This document shows, in pieces, positions 24,776 through 33,614 of a DNA stretch of 64,000 bases. Numbering within the stretch: the first letter of the stretch is position 1; each line of letters begins with the position of its first letter. The DNA comes from Ruminococcus sp. (GTDB lineage: Bacteria > Bacillota > Clostridia > Oscillospirales > Acutalibacteraceae), in the NCBI GenBank assembly GCA_017416065.1, contig JAFQDM010000033.1, positions 1 through 64,000 on the forward strand, given 5' to 3'. Both the position numbers and the translations under genes were made by a program. The notes under the pieces are model-generated. The model worked only from the letters and a program-made list of their open reading frames with translations, ran no database searches and was not told where the DNA came from.

Positions 24776-24776
24776 C

Positions 24777-24828
24777 GGGCGGATAATATCCGCCCCTACG
24801 ATCAACCTTGTAGGGACCGGTTATTAAC
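24777..24828. repeat. Pair of REP-like palindromes overlapping the spoVAC stop
   Basis: The first unit is GGGCGGATA followed by ATATCCGCCC (24777-24795). The second (about 24811-24834) is built of GGGACCGGTTA and TTAACCGCCC-like arms, and the last four codons of spoVAC fall in it. Together with the 24562 copy they form a REP cluster next to its transposase relic. Confidence 0.65.
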
Positions 24829-25270
24829 CGCCCGTTACAATTTTGCATATCCAATAAACTAGACCATACACCACACTCGCCGTGGTACCATACACTATCA
24901 CGGGCCCTGCTATGGTGAAAAGCTTTGCTCCTACACCTAAGATAAAACCTTCACTCTTGAACTCTATGGCAGGGGCGGCGATGGAATTTGCAAAGCCTGT
25001 AATGGGCACAAGAGTGCCTGCTCCTGCGTGCTTTGCAATTTTGTCGTAAACTCCAAGGGTCGTAAGTAAAATTCCAAAAAATATCAGGGATACGGAGGTC
25101 AGGGTCTTGGCATCCTTCTCCGCTGTTCCAAGGTAAACGTACAGATTTGTAAGCCCCTGGCCTGCGGCACAGATCGCTCCGCCTATAAGGAAGGCTTTCA
25201 GCGAATTTGTGATGAATCTACTGCCCGAGGACCTCTCTTTTACAAGGCGAGAATACTCTTTTTTATTCAA
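24824..25270 (-). CDS. spoVAC: Stage V sporulation protein AC
   Basis: About 148 residues, with four to five hydrophobic segments and the SpoVAC core (FLIGGAICAAGQGLTNLYVY, PITGFANSIAAPAIEFKSEG, then FILGVGAKLFTIAGPV). SpoVA proteins form the spore inner-membrane channel for dipicolinate. TTG 25270 (after GGTGAT) or GTG 25279 is the likely start; the frame upstream is not SpoVAC-like. The usual partners spoVAD and spoVAE are absent here, so the gene is solitary. Its final codons (ACG GGC GGT TAA) are contributed by a REP palindrome. Confidence 0.88.
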   Translation of the reverse strand: MNKKEYSRLVKERSSGSRFITNSLKAFLIGGAICAAGQGLTNLYVYLGTAEKDAKTLTSVSLIFFGILLTTLGVYDKIAKHAGAGTLVPITGFANSIAAPAIEFKSEGFILGVGAKLFTIAGPVIVYGTTASVVYGLVYWICKIVTGG

Positions 25271-25387
25271 AATTATCACCAACCTTAGTTTTTTCCAAAA
25301 TTTCTTTGAATATACGCAAAATAACTGTTTCTTTTCTTGGAAGTTTGTTGTATAATATAATGTGACGAAATTTTGGGAGGGAGAACC

Positions 25388-26518
25388 GTGGCAGAACATT
25401 ATCTTGACAATTCGGCAACAACTGCTGTCAGCACAGCCGCCGCACAAAAAGCTGTGGAGCTTATGTGCGAAAACTTTGCCAACCCCTCCTCTCTCCACTC
25501 GCTGGGCTTTAAAGCCGCAAAGGAGCTGGAAGCCGCACGGTCAAAGGTTGCGGGACTTTTGGGTGCAGAGCCCTCTGAGCTCTGCTTCACATCAGGTGGC
25601 ACAGAGGCAAACAACCTGGCCATTCTGGGCACGGCAGAGGCTCTCAGGCGCCGCGGCAACCGCATTGTCACCACAGCTACGGAGCACAGTTCCGTGCACG
25701 ACACAATGCTCCACCTGCAAAAGGAAGGCTTTGACGTGGTGTTCATAAGTCCCGATGAGCAGGGGCACATTTCCCCCAAGGAAGTTACAGATGCGGTAAA
25801 CAGCAAGACCATCCTTGTCAGCATTATGCTTGTGAATAACGAAACAGGGGCAATAAACCCCGTAAGGGAGATATTCTCAGCAATAAAGCGCAAGAACCCG
25901 GACACAGTCCTGCACACGGATGCAGTTCAGGCTCTGGGCAAGCTGGAGATAAAGGCAAAGAAGCTCTTTGCTGACCTTATCACCGTTTCAGGTCACAAGG
26001 TACACGCTCCCAAGGGAGTGGGCGCACTCTTTGTTCGCAAGGGAGTGCGGCTTATCCCCCGCACCTTTGGCGGCTCTCAGGAGAAGAAGCTGCGCACGGG
26101 CACAGAGGCTGCTCCGCTTATTTGCGCCTTTGGCACAGCCTGCGAAGAGATAGACATTGCAAAAAGCACCCGCACAGCTAAGGAGCTCAACACATACCTC
26201 AGAGAAAAGCTGAGCCAAATGCCTGACATCATCATAAATTCCCCTGAGGATGCAAGCCCCTTTGTGCTTAATTTCTCGGTTAAGGGAATCAGGAGTGAAA
26301 CAATGCTCCACCACCTGGCATCAACCGGAGTTTACGTTTCCTCAGGCTCTGCCTGCTCCAAAGGCGCCAAGAGCCACGTACTCAAATCTATGGGTCTTGC
26401 AGATGACGTCATAGACAGCGCCATCAGGGTCAGCTTCTCAAAGCACAACACTCAATCCGACTGCGATGCCCTTTTGGAGGGTCTTGCAGCAGGTATAAAT
26501 ACACTTGCAAAAAGGTAA
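25388..26518 (+). CDS. Cysteine desulfurase (NifS/IscS-like, ThiI partner)
   Basis: A 376-residue PLP enzyme that takes sulfur from cysteine as a persulfide. It has the substrate-region motif YLDNSATT at the start, TGGTEANNL-type phosphate binding (SGGTEANNLAI), the PLP lysine in SGHKVHAPKGVG and the catalytic Cys in SSGSACSKG. GTG 25388 is chosen because GGGAGGG lies 6-7 bases upstream. thiI starts 6 bases after its stop, the same pairing as B. subtilis NifZ-ThiI, so its main job is probably sulfur supply for 4-thiouridine in tRNA. Confidence 0.92.
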   Translation: MAEHYLDNSATTAVSTAAAQKAVELMCENFANPSSLHSLGFKAAKELEAARSKVAGLLGAEPSELCFTSGGTEANNLAILGTAEALRRRGNRIVTTATEHSSVHDTMLHLQKEGFDVVFISPDEQGHISPKEVTDAVNSKTILVSIMLVNNETGAINPVREIFSAIKRKNPDTVLHTDAVQALGKLEIKAKKLFADLITVSGHKVHAPKGVGALFVRKGVRLIPRTFGGSQEKKLRTGTEAAPLICAFGTACEEIDIAKSTRTAKELNTYLREKLSQMPDIIINSPEDASPFVLNFSVKGIRSETMLHHLASTGVYVSSGSACSKGAKSHVLKSMGLADDVIDSAIRVSFSKHNTQSDCDALLEGLAAGINTLAKR

Positions 26519-26524
26519 AGGAAT

Positions 26525-27691
26525 ATGAAAGAAATCGTACTTATAAAATTAGGCGAGATCGCACTCAAGGGACTTAACAGATATGCCTTTGAGGATGCAC
26601 TCAAAAAGAATATCAAAAGCGCACTCTACGGAGCAGGATACTTTAAGGTATCCATTGCCCAGTCCACTATTTTCGTCACTCCTCAGAGTGATGTGGATAT
26701 GGACGAGGTCTGCGACCGTATATCCCGCATTTTCGGCATAGTCAGCTTCTGCCGCGCCTGCGTGTGCGAGAAGACTATGGAATCTATATTTGGAAACGCA
26801 CCCTCTTACCTTGAGGATGCTCTGAGCACAGCCTCCACCTTTAAGGTAGAAGCCAAGCGCTCAGACAAAAAGTTCCCCTTAAAATCCCCCGAGATATGCC
26901 GCGAGGTAGGCGGTCTGCTTCTGGAGAAATATCCCCACCTGACCGTTGACGTGCACAACCCCGACGTGAAGGTTGTAGTTGAGGTCCGCGACTTCGGAGC
27001 ATACATCCACGCAGGTAACCTTAAGGGCGCAGGCGGAATCCCCGTAGGCACGGGAGGCAATGCGGCAATACTCATCAGCGGCGGCATAGACTCCCCCGTT
27101 GCCGCGTATATGATGGCAAAGCGCGGTGTAAAGCTTACCGCCATTCACTTTGCAAGCCCTCCCTACACAAGCGAGCGTGCAGAGGACAAGGTAGAGCGCC
27201 TGCTCAGAAAGGTCTGCCGCTTTGCAGGGCCCATCACCATGCTCACGGTCCCCTTCACCAAAATTCAGGAGACCATCAAGGACCAATGTCCCGAGGAGCT
27301 TTTCACCATTATTATGCGCAGAATGATGATGAAGATATCCTCTTTAATAGCAGAAAAATATGAGTGTGCAGCACTTATTACGGGCGAGAGCCTGGGTCAG
27401 GTTGCAAGCCAGACCATCCACGCCATCGCCTGCACAGACGACGCAGCGGATATGCCTGTCTTCCGTCCTCTCATAGGTATGGACAAGGAGGAGATAATTC
27501 AGATCTCCCGCAAGATAGACACCTTTGATATTTCCATAGAGCCCTTTGAGGATTGCTGCACAGTATTCACTCCCAAGCACCCCAGAACCCGACCCGTGCT
27601 GAAGTTTGTACGCTATGCAGAGGAGGACGCACATCTTTACGACCTCATAGAGGATGCTGTGGAGAACGTTAAGATCACCGAACTCAGATAA
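26525..27691 (+). CDS. thiI: tRNA 4-thiouridine synthetase ThiI
   Basis: A 388-residue enzyme with an N-terminal ferredoxin-like/THUMP region (about 1-165) and a PP-loop ATPase domain with SGGIDSPVAAYMMAKRG (about 180-196). It ends where the E. coli rhodanese domain would begin, the normal shortened Firmicutes form, which takes persulfide sulfur directly from the paired cysteine desulfurase. It adenylates U8 of tRNA and replaces oxygen by sulfur. Confidence 0.95.
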   Translation: MKEIVLIKLGEIALKGLNRYAFEDALKKNIKSALYGAGYFKVSIAQSTIFVTPQSDVDMDEVCDRISRIFGIVSFCRACVCEKTMESIFGNAPSYLEDALSTASTFKVEAKRSDKKFPLKSPEICREVGGLLLEKYPHLTVDVHNPDVKVVVEVRDFGAYIHAGNLKGAGGIPVGTGGNAAILISGGIDSPVAAYMMAKRGVKLTAIHFASPPYTSERAEDKVERLLRKVCRFAGPITMLTVPFTKIQETIKDQCPEELFTIIMRRMMMKISSLIAEKYECAALITGESLGQVASQTIHAIACTDDAADMPVFRPLIGMDKEEIIQISRKIDTFDISIEPFEDCCTVFTPKHPRTRPVLKFVRYAEEDAHLYDLIEDAVENVKITELR

Positions 27692-27721
27692 TCCCTATAT
27701 CATTTCACAGGAGGAATATAT

Positions 27722-30220
27722 ATGAGAACCGAGCTTTATTCCGTGCGCTCAAGCGAGGAGGACATCTCATACATAAACAATAACCTCAGGAAGATCGTGA
27801 ATCGGCTCAGCCAAAAGGCGGCAGTCAGGATCCTGTTCAAAACGGAGATCGACTGGAACCCAAAGAAGATCAAAGCCGACCTTATGGAAAGCCTTTCCGC
27901 AAACAATCCCCCTGAGCTTCACATATTTGTAAACGCAATAGACACAAAGGACAACAGCTCCTTCTGCAGCCTGTTCAGCCCATTCTTTAGGGCTCTGGAG
28001 AAGGATATTCTGAAGTCTGCTCCGCCTGAGTACAAAAAATCAGGGCTTTACCCTCATATTCAGGTTCAGACCCTGAAGGACCTGCCCTCAGAGTATCCTG
28101 CCTACTGCTTCACCTTCAAAAGACGCAAGGTGCTTGTTTTGCCTGAGATAAGGCTTATGGATGCAGATCCCAGGGACTATATATGCCAAGCTGTGATCGC
28201 CGCCAAGGACCTTTTCTTTAAGATGTACGATGAATGTCCCGACGGATACATATACACAGGCGATAAGCCTACAAGCCGCAAAGGCAAGCTGGCCGCATTG
28301 CTTGCAGGCACAAAGCCCCGTAAAGAGGAGGAGCCTGCAGATGACTTCGAGGCACAGGAGCCTCTGATGCAGGAGGAGCCTGCAGATGACTTCGATGCAC
28401 AGGAGCCTCTGATGCAGGATGAGCCTGCAGATGACTTCGATGCACAGGAGCCTCTGATGCAGGATGAGCCTGCAGATGACTTCGAGGCACAGGAGCCTCT
28501 GATGCAGGAGGAGCCTGCAGACGACTTCGAGACACAGGAGCCTATGATGCAGGAAGAGCCCGTGCAAAGCGAGAGCGATACACACGAAGCCCCTGCCATC
28601 AGCGCAGTGGATATTCATTCCAAGGCTTCTCAGGATATAATAATCTTTGACGAGGAGGAAACGGAGCCCGAGGACGAAACTATTGCTGAAATTATTGTGG
28701 ATGACGAGGATGCACCCCTTCCTTCTGAAGAGATAAGCACTCAGGCAGAAGAGGACCCAAAGCCTGCAAAGAAAAAATCAGGCTTCAGATCCTTTTTAAG
28801 AAGCTTCATCCCCATGAAGGGCGACTCCCCCAAGAGCATATTCCTCAAGGTGATAGTCCTTGCGGCAATAGTTGCTTTCATAACGGGTGCTTTTCTGCTG
28901 TTTAAATTCTACGTGATCGATCCCGGTGTGAACGAAGCGGATATGCAGGAGATACAGAGCATCTTCTATTCATCTCCCACTCAAACGGTAACCGACCCCG
29001 AGGGCAACGTGGTTGCAACTGTTGACGAGGTAAGCCGCAACTGGAACGGACTCAAAAAGGTAAACGATGAGATAGTGGGCTGGATCAAGGTAGACAAGAC
29101 CAAGGTGGACTACCCTGTTCTCTTCCACAAAGAAGACAACGAAAAATCCCAGTTCTATCTTTACAGAAACTACAAAAAGAAATACTCTGACTTCGGCAGT
29201 ATCTTTATGGACTACAGATGCGCAGACGGAATCGACAGCAAGCACGTGATCCTTCACGGACACAATATGGGCAGCGATGATTCCATGTTCGGCTCATTGC
29301 TCAAATACGCAAGATTGGACGGAAGAACTCAGGGCAACACCAAGCTCTACAAGACCTCCCCCATAGTTGAGCTGGATACCCCCAAGGGCAACAGCGAGTG
29401 GGTCATCTTTGCAGTTATGAAGATCGACGTTGCAAACAACAACAAGGCTATCTTCAACTATCTGCAGACAGAGTTTGATGGAAGCGCTCAGTATATGAAC
29501 TTCATATACAACATCAAGGTGCGCTCTTACCTGGACGTAAACGTTCCCATTAACGAAAAGGACAGGCTGCTGACCCTTTCCACCTGCTCCTATGAAACAG
29601 ACAATATGCGCACCATCATCGTTGCACGTGAGCTGCGCGAGGGCGAAGACGTCAGCAAATACGTAAAGTCCGTCAAGCAGTCCACTCCTCAGGGCACGGT
29701 CTACACGGATTTTGCTTCAGAATATGCCGCAGGAAACCTTAAGTGGTACGACGGAAAAGGCAAGCTTAACGGCAACGGAGAGCTGGAGTTTATGGAGCAG
29801 AAGGATATGTTCACCGTCACCTTTGTGGACGCCAAGGGCAAAATGATACTCAAACAGTACGTGCTCAAGGGCGAAGACGCCACAGAGCCCGTGGGCGCAC
29901 CTCCTGTCAAGGACTCAGACAGCAAGTATCACTACACCTTCAAGGGTTGGTCCGAATCCTTTAAGAACGTTACAAAGAATCTGACCATCAAGCCCCTTTA
30001 CGACAAGATACTCAAGGCTACTCAGTCTCCCCAGACCGAGCCCCCTGCAACACAGGCTCCCGTGGTGCAGACACCTCAGACTCAGCCTCCCACAACTCAG
30101 GCCTCTACCACTCAGGCACCCCAGACCCAGGCTACCACTCAGCCTCCCCTGCAGACGGATGCCCCAACAGAGGCTCCTACCCTGCCTCCTGACCCGGTAG
30201 AGTCCTCTGCAACGGAGTAA
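27722..30220 (+). CDS. Large class B-like sortase with cytoplasmic and C-terminal extensions
   Basis: An 832-residue membrane protein in four parts. (1) Residues 1-200 are an unrecognised cytoplasmic domain. (2) Five 15-residue acidic repeats (EEPADDFEAQEPLMQ type) lie at about 204-278, followed by more acidic sequence. (3) One transmembrane helix at about 380-402 precedes a sortase domain at about 440-660, with catalytic His in ILHGHNMG, Cys in TLSTCSYE and Arg in VARELREGE. (4) An InlB/Flg_new-like beta repeat (FTVTFVDAKGKM, YTFKGWSESFK) is followed by a Thr/Gln/Pro-rich tail. No substrate with a sorting signal is in the window. A second, shorter sortase with the same C-terminal repeat is at 36080. 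Confidence 0.85.
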   Translation: MRTELYSVRSSEEDISYINNNLRKIVNRLSQKAAVRILFKTEIDWNPKKIKADLMESLSANNPPELHIFVNAIDTKDNSSFCSLFSPFFRALEKDILKSAPPEYKKSGLYPHIQVQTLKDLPSEYPAYCFTFKRRKVLVLPEIRLMDADPRDYICQAVIAAKDLFFKMYDECPDGYIYTGDKPTSRKGKLAALLAGTKPRKEEEPADDFEAQEPLMQEEPADDFDAQEPLMQDEPADDFDAQEPLMQDEPADDFEAQEPLMQEEPADDFETQEPMMQEEPVQSESDTHEAPAISAVDIHSKASQDIIIFDEEETEPEDETIAEIIVDDEDAPLPSEEISTQAEEDPKPAKKKSGFRSFLRSFIPMKGDSPKSIFLKVIVLAAIVAFITGAFLLFKFYVIDPGVNEADMQEIQSIFYSSPTQTVTDPEGNVVATVDEVSRNWNGLKKVNDEIVGWIKVDKTKVDYPVLFHKEDNEKSQFYLYRNYKKKYSDFGSIFMDYRCADGIDSKHVILHGHNMGSDDSMFGSLLKYARLDGRTQGNTKLYKTSPIVELDTPKGNSEWVIFAVMKIDVANNNKAIFNYLQTEFDGSAQYMNFIYNIKVRSYLDVNVPINEKDRLLTLSTCSYETDNMRTIIVARELREGEDVSKYVKSVKQSTPQGTVYTDFASEYAAGNLKWYDGKGKLNGNGELEFMEQKDMFTVTFVDAKGKMILKQYVLKGEDATEPVGAPPVKDSDSKYHYTFKGWSESFKNVTKNLTIKPLYDKILKATQSPQTEPPATQAPVVQTPQTQPPTTQASTTQAPQTQATTQPPLQTDAPTEAPTLPPDPVESSATE
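28331..28555 (+). repeat. Five 45-bp tandem repeats inside the sortase gene
   Basis: Units start at 28331, 28376, 28421, 28466 and 28511, each coding a 15-residue acidic phrase EPADDF(E/D)AQEPLMQ(E/D)E. Units 2 and 3 are the most alike; unit 5 has drifted (GACACA, CTATG). In-frame repeats of this kind usually vary in number between strains. Confidence 0.95.
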
Positions 30221-30255
30221 CCAAACAATAATCGCCACAGAAAGAAGCATCGCTT

Positions 30256-30675
30256 ATGAAATGTGACCTTATCTTCTACCTTGCACGCAAAACAAGCTAC
30301 TGCGAAAAATCCCTAAAAAAACAACTGGCAGAGATCTCAGTGGAGCTCAACGTAGTTACCGCCTCCACTACCCCCCTTATGCTCGGAGAAAAGCTCATAG
30401 CCTCTTTGTCCCGATGCAACCTGGTGTTCATCATAGGCGGCTTGGGATTCTCAGGCAAAAACGGGCTTACGGACGTGCTTTCAAAGGCGCTCTCCGCCAC
30501 AAAGGTCACTCCCTCAGACATCAGAAAGCTTCGCAACGAAACAGGCAAGCAATACGGCTACCTGATCCGCTGTGCAAAGCAGACCATAGTGGCATTGCCT
30601 GACAAGCCCGAGGAGCTTGCAGAGATGTTCTCCCCTGCTTTGGTGGCTTATCTTAAGGAGACCTATTCACTCTGA
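30256..30675 (+). CDS. MoCF/MoaB-like domain protein, divergent
   Basis: A 139-residue cytoplasmic protein. The segment LVFIIGGLGFSGKNGLTDVL (about 55-74) and the late VALPDKPEELAEMF resemble the molybdopterin-binding (MoaB/CinA) fold: a hydrophobic strand, then GGxG and a Thr. The usual TGGTG and Asp residues are altered, so pterin chemistry is doubtful. It starts 35 bases after the sortase and ends at a terminator, so it is probably the second gene of that operon. Function unknown. Confidence 0.55.
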   Translation: MKCDLIFYLARKTSYCEKSLKKQLAEISVELNVVTASTTPLMLGEKLIASLSRCNLVFIIGGLGFSGKNGLTDVLSKALSATKVTPSDIRKLRNETGKQYGYLIRCAKQTIVALPDKPEELAEMFSPALVAYLKETYSL

Positions 30676-30690
30676 TATTCACAAAAACAC

Positions 30691-30738
30691 AACAGCAGTT
30701 CACCCGACTTTGCGCTAAAGGTGAACTGCTGTTTTTTT
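30691..30738 (+). terminator. Terminator after the MoCF-like gene
   Basis: A perfect 14-bp stem (30691-30704 / 30720-30733) with a 15-base loop and a run of seven T on the plus strand. It also separates the convergent CarD-like gene. Confidence 0.92.
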
Positions 30739-30750
30739 ATGTATTCGGTT

Positions 30751-31275
30751 TTAGAAGTCTGCACTCAGTTTTTCCGTTATATAGCTCATAACGTCCTTCT
30801 TCTCAAGACCCAAGGAAAAAGCAAAGGCTTCATCCAGGATCTTGCATGCCGCACTGAGCGTTCTCTCGTCCAGAGCAGGCATTTTCTTCTTGCATTGGCG
30901 GCATTCTTCCTTTCTTGCAGACAAAAGCTTTGCAAAGGCTATCACATTGCTCAGATACCCAGAGGTCAACACCCCCTGAAACATCTCCTGCCTGAGAGTG
31001 GAATCCGCCTCCCATTCAATATTCCTGTGCACGCTTTCCTCAATTATCCCGTCGATCTGTGCCATCGTCAGTACCTTTTCCATCTGACTTACCAAAGCAT
31101 CACAGTCTGCAGGCACGTAGACGGCAGCGTTTGCATCATAAACAGATCTCAAAACGTAAAAGCACTTTTTCACTCCGCAGATGCTGTCCTGTCTTACGTC
31201 ACTTATAAGGTATATTCCTTGTTTTTTATACACAACGTACTCGCCCTTTTGGTGAGGCAGATTCTCAATAATCAT
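30751..31275 (-). CDS. CarD/CdnL-family transcription regulator
   Basis: A 174-residue protein. The N-terminal Tudor-like RNA-polymerase interaction domain begins GEYVVYKKQGIYLISDV and continues KKCFYVLRSVYDANAAVYVP (residues about 11-60), the CarD_TRCF pattern. The rest is helical and DNA-binding-like. CdnL proteins bind the polymerase beta subunit and stabilise open promoter complexes. A small cluster CRQCKKK lies near residue 125. It is monocistronic with GGAGT before the ATG. Confidence 0.85.
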   Translation of the reverse strand: MIIENLPHQKGEYVVYKKQGIYLISDVRQDSICGVKKCFYVLRSVYDANAAVYVPADCDALVSQMEKVLTMAQIDGIIEESVHRNIEWEADSTLRQEMFQGVLTSGYLSNVIAFAKLLSARKEECRQCKKKMPALDERTLSAACKILDEAFAFSLGLEKKDVMSYITEKLSADF

Positions 31276-31534
31276 ATTACATACTCCAATTTCGCACTTT
31301 GAATTCTACTATAAATTATACTCTGATTTTAAGTCCGCTTCAAAGGGAATTATCCACAAAAATTCACGGAAAAATCCAAGGTATATTCAGAAAAAAGCTC
31401 CCTTGTCCGATTTTGTCCCCGGTTTTTGGAAAAAGCTCTTTATTTTATAAAGCGTTTGTGCTACTATTTAAAAGGAGAAGATTCGGGCAAGGCTTCGGAG
31501 CTTCTTGAACCAATCCCTCATTGGAGGTAAAGTT

Positions 31535-32206
31535 ATGATCTATTTTGTAGAAGACGACGACAACATCCGCGAGCTTGTGGTGTATACCCTTAATTCCACA
31601 GGACTTGAGGCGCAGGGCTTCTCTGCCCCTGACAAATTCTGGGAGGCTATGAGCACATCCATCCCTACCCTTGTGCTCCTTGACATTATGCTTCCTCAGG
31701 AGGACGGTCTCTCTATACTCAAAAAGCTTCGCGCAAGCAAAGAAACAAAAAAGCTCCCCGTCATTATACTCACAGCAAAGTCCGATGAATACGACAAGGT
31801 GAAGGGCTTTGACCTTGGAGCAGACGACTACGTTCCCAAGCCCTTTGGTATGATGGAGCTCGTGGCCAGAATCAAGGCTGTGCTGCGCAGAACGGAAAGC
31901 ACGGAGGAGACTGCACCCGAGTACACCGTAGGAGAGCTCACCGTATCTCCTCAAAAGCACAAGGTAAAGGTAAACGGAGAAAAGGTGACCCTGACCCTCA
32001 AGGAGTTTCAGATGCTTTGCCTGTTGCTGGAAAACAGAGGCATCGTACTCTCCAGAGACCGCATTCTGAACCAGGTTTGGGGCTATTCCTTTGACGGAGA
32101 AAGCCGCACCGTTGACGTGCACATACGAACCCTCAGAAACAAGCTGGGCTCTGCAGGCGACCTGATTATGACCGTCAGGGGTATCGGCTATATGATAGGA
32201 GAGTAA
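31535..32206 (+). CDS. OmpR/PhoB-family response regulator
   Basis: A 223-residue regulator. The receiver domain has the acidic pair EDDD (residues 6-9), phosphoacceptor Asp in LLDIMLPQEDG, and Lys in VPKPFG. The C-terminal winged-helix domain ends DVHIRTLRNKLG. ATG 31535 lies 7 bases after GGAGG. It overlaps the same operon as the PhoR-like kinase (5 bases downstream) and lies upstream of a Na/Pi transporter with Pho-box-like repeats, so it is probably the phosphate-starvation regulator (PhoB/PhoP type). Confidence 0.93.
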   Translation: MIYFVEDDDNIRELVVYTLNSTGLEAQGFSAPDKFWEAMSTSIPTLVLLDIMLPQEDGLSILKKLRASKETKKLPVIILTAKSDEYDKVKGFDLGADDYVPKPFGMMELVARIKAVLRRTESTEETAPEYTVGELTVSPQKHKVKVNGEKVTLTLKEFQMLCLLLENRGIVLSRDRILNQVWGYSFDGESRTVDVHIRTLRNKLGSAGDLIMTVRGIGYMIGE

Positions 32207-32211
32207 TCCGA

Positions 32212-33540
32212 ATGAAAAAGAAAATCTTTCTGGGAACCTTCTTTGCCTGTCTTGCCGTAATTCTGAGCTGTTCCTTTTTGATCTCCGCCTTTCTTTTCAA
32301 CTACTATTCAGATCAACAGGAAGAAGGGCTCAAAACTCAGCTGAGCTACCTTGTTCATATGGCAGAGAATCACGATATTGAGCACATCAAAAGCTTCACG
32401 GGGGATCAGGAGATCATCCTTATGGACATCAACGGGCAGATTTCTGCAAGCAACAGATCTCACTCATCTGTTTCCCATTTGGCTTTAAATGAAGTGTTTG
32501 AAGAGGCACACACTCAGGGCGAGGGACATTATGCAAAGCAGATAAACCTCTCTCAGCGGCAGCTGCTCCTGTCAGTCAAGCTTCAAAACGGCAGCATTCT
32601 GTGCATCTGCGACACTCAGCACACCTACATATCCCTTGTCAAAAACATCACAGGCTACGTTACAGTAGTGCTTTTGGCGGCGGCGGTTATCTCTCTTTTT
32701 CTTGCACGCAGGCTGTCAAACAGGATCCTCAGGCCCGTGCTTGAGCTGGACCTGTCTACTCCCGACAAATCCAAGGTCTACCCTGAGCTTGTGCCCTTTG
32801 TTGAAAAGATCAGCGAACAAAACGACGAGATCAAGCGCAGGGTGTCTCATATAAAGGACGAACATGAGGCTCAGGACAAAATGAGGCGAGAGTTCACAGC
32901 CAACGTATCTCACGAGCTGAAGACCCCCCTCACCTCCATTTCCGGCTATGCAGAGCTTATCCGCGACGGGCTTGCAAAAACAGAGGATATCCCCCGCTTT
33001 GCAGGCAAGATCCACGATGAATCCACTCGGATGATAAACCTTGTGGGAGATATCATCAAGCTTTCTCAGCTTGACGAAAAGGATATCTCTGTCACTATAG
33101 AGCGCATAGATCTTTACGAATGCTGTTCAGCTGTTATTCACAATCTTGAGCATCAGGCAGAAAAGAAAAACGTAAGCTTTACCCTCACGGGCGAGCATTG
33201 CGAGATAAGCGGTGCAGAGGTTATCATTGAAGAAATAGTGCACAACATCTGCGACAACGCCATTAAATATAACAAAGAAAACGGAAGCGTTCACGTTTCC
33301 ATCCGTCAATGCATAGACGGAGTTGAGCTTGCAGTAACAGACACGGGCATCGGCATTGCCAAGGATGACCTTGACCATGTGTTTGAGCGCTTTTACCGCG
33401 CAGACAAAAGCCACTCCAAGGAAATAGGCGGCACGGGTCTTGGTCTTTCTATAGTAAAGCACGGAGCAAAGTTCCACAATGCCTATGTTTCCATAGAAAG
33501 CGAGCTCAACGTTGGCACCACCATTCGTATTTTGTTTTAA
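32212..33540 (+). CDS. PhoR-like sensor histidine kinase
   Basis: A 442-residue kinase. Transmembrane helix 1 (about 7-30), an extracytoplasmic sensor (about 31-140), transmembrane helix 2 (about 147-167) and a linker precede the HisKA domain with FTANVSHELKTPLTS (phospho-His about residue 234). The HATPase domain has N box DNAIKYN, G1 DTGIGI and G2 GGTGLGLSI. It presumably senses phosphate limitation and phosphorylates the regulator encoded 5 bases upstream. Confidence 0.92.
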   Translation: MKKKIFLGTFFACLAVILSCSFLISAFLFNYYSDQQEEGLKTQLSYLVHMAENHDIEHIKSFTGDQEIILMDINGQISASNRSHSSVSHLALNEVFEEAHTQGEGHYAKQINLSQRQLLLSVKLQNGSILCICDTQHTYISLVKNITGYVTVVLLAAAVISLFLARRLSNRILRPVLELDLSTPDKSKVYPELVPFVEKISEQNDEIKRRVSHIKDEHEAQDKMRREFTANVSHELKTPLTSISGYAELIRDGLAKTEDIPRFAGKIHDESTRMINLVGDIIKLSQLDEKDISVTIERIDLYECCSAVIHNLEHQAEKKNVSFTLTGEHCEISGAEVIIEEIVHNICDNAIKYNKENGSVHVSIRQCIDGVELAVTDTGIGIAKDDLDHVFERFYRADKSHSKEIGGTGLGLSIVKHGAKFHNAYVSIESELNVGTTIRILF

Positions 33541-33563
33541 AATAAAATTACATCTTATAATAT

Positions 33564-33597
33564 TCACCGCAGTTTCATCCGACTGCGGTGATTTTTC
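33564..33597 (+). terminator. Terminator of the phoB-phoR-like operon
   Basis: A perfect 10-bp stem (TCACCGCAGT / ACTGCGGTGA) with an 8-base loop and TTTTTC tail, 23 bases after the kinase stop. Confidence 0.9.
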
Positions 33598-33614
33598 TTT
33601 CTGTTTTTCAAAGA

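Noticed and set aside
28331-28555. The 45-bp repeats as a mobile or regulatory repeat
   Set aside because: They are in frame, code one acidic phrase and lie between two protein domains, so they are simply a coding tandem repeat.
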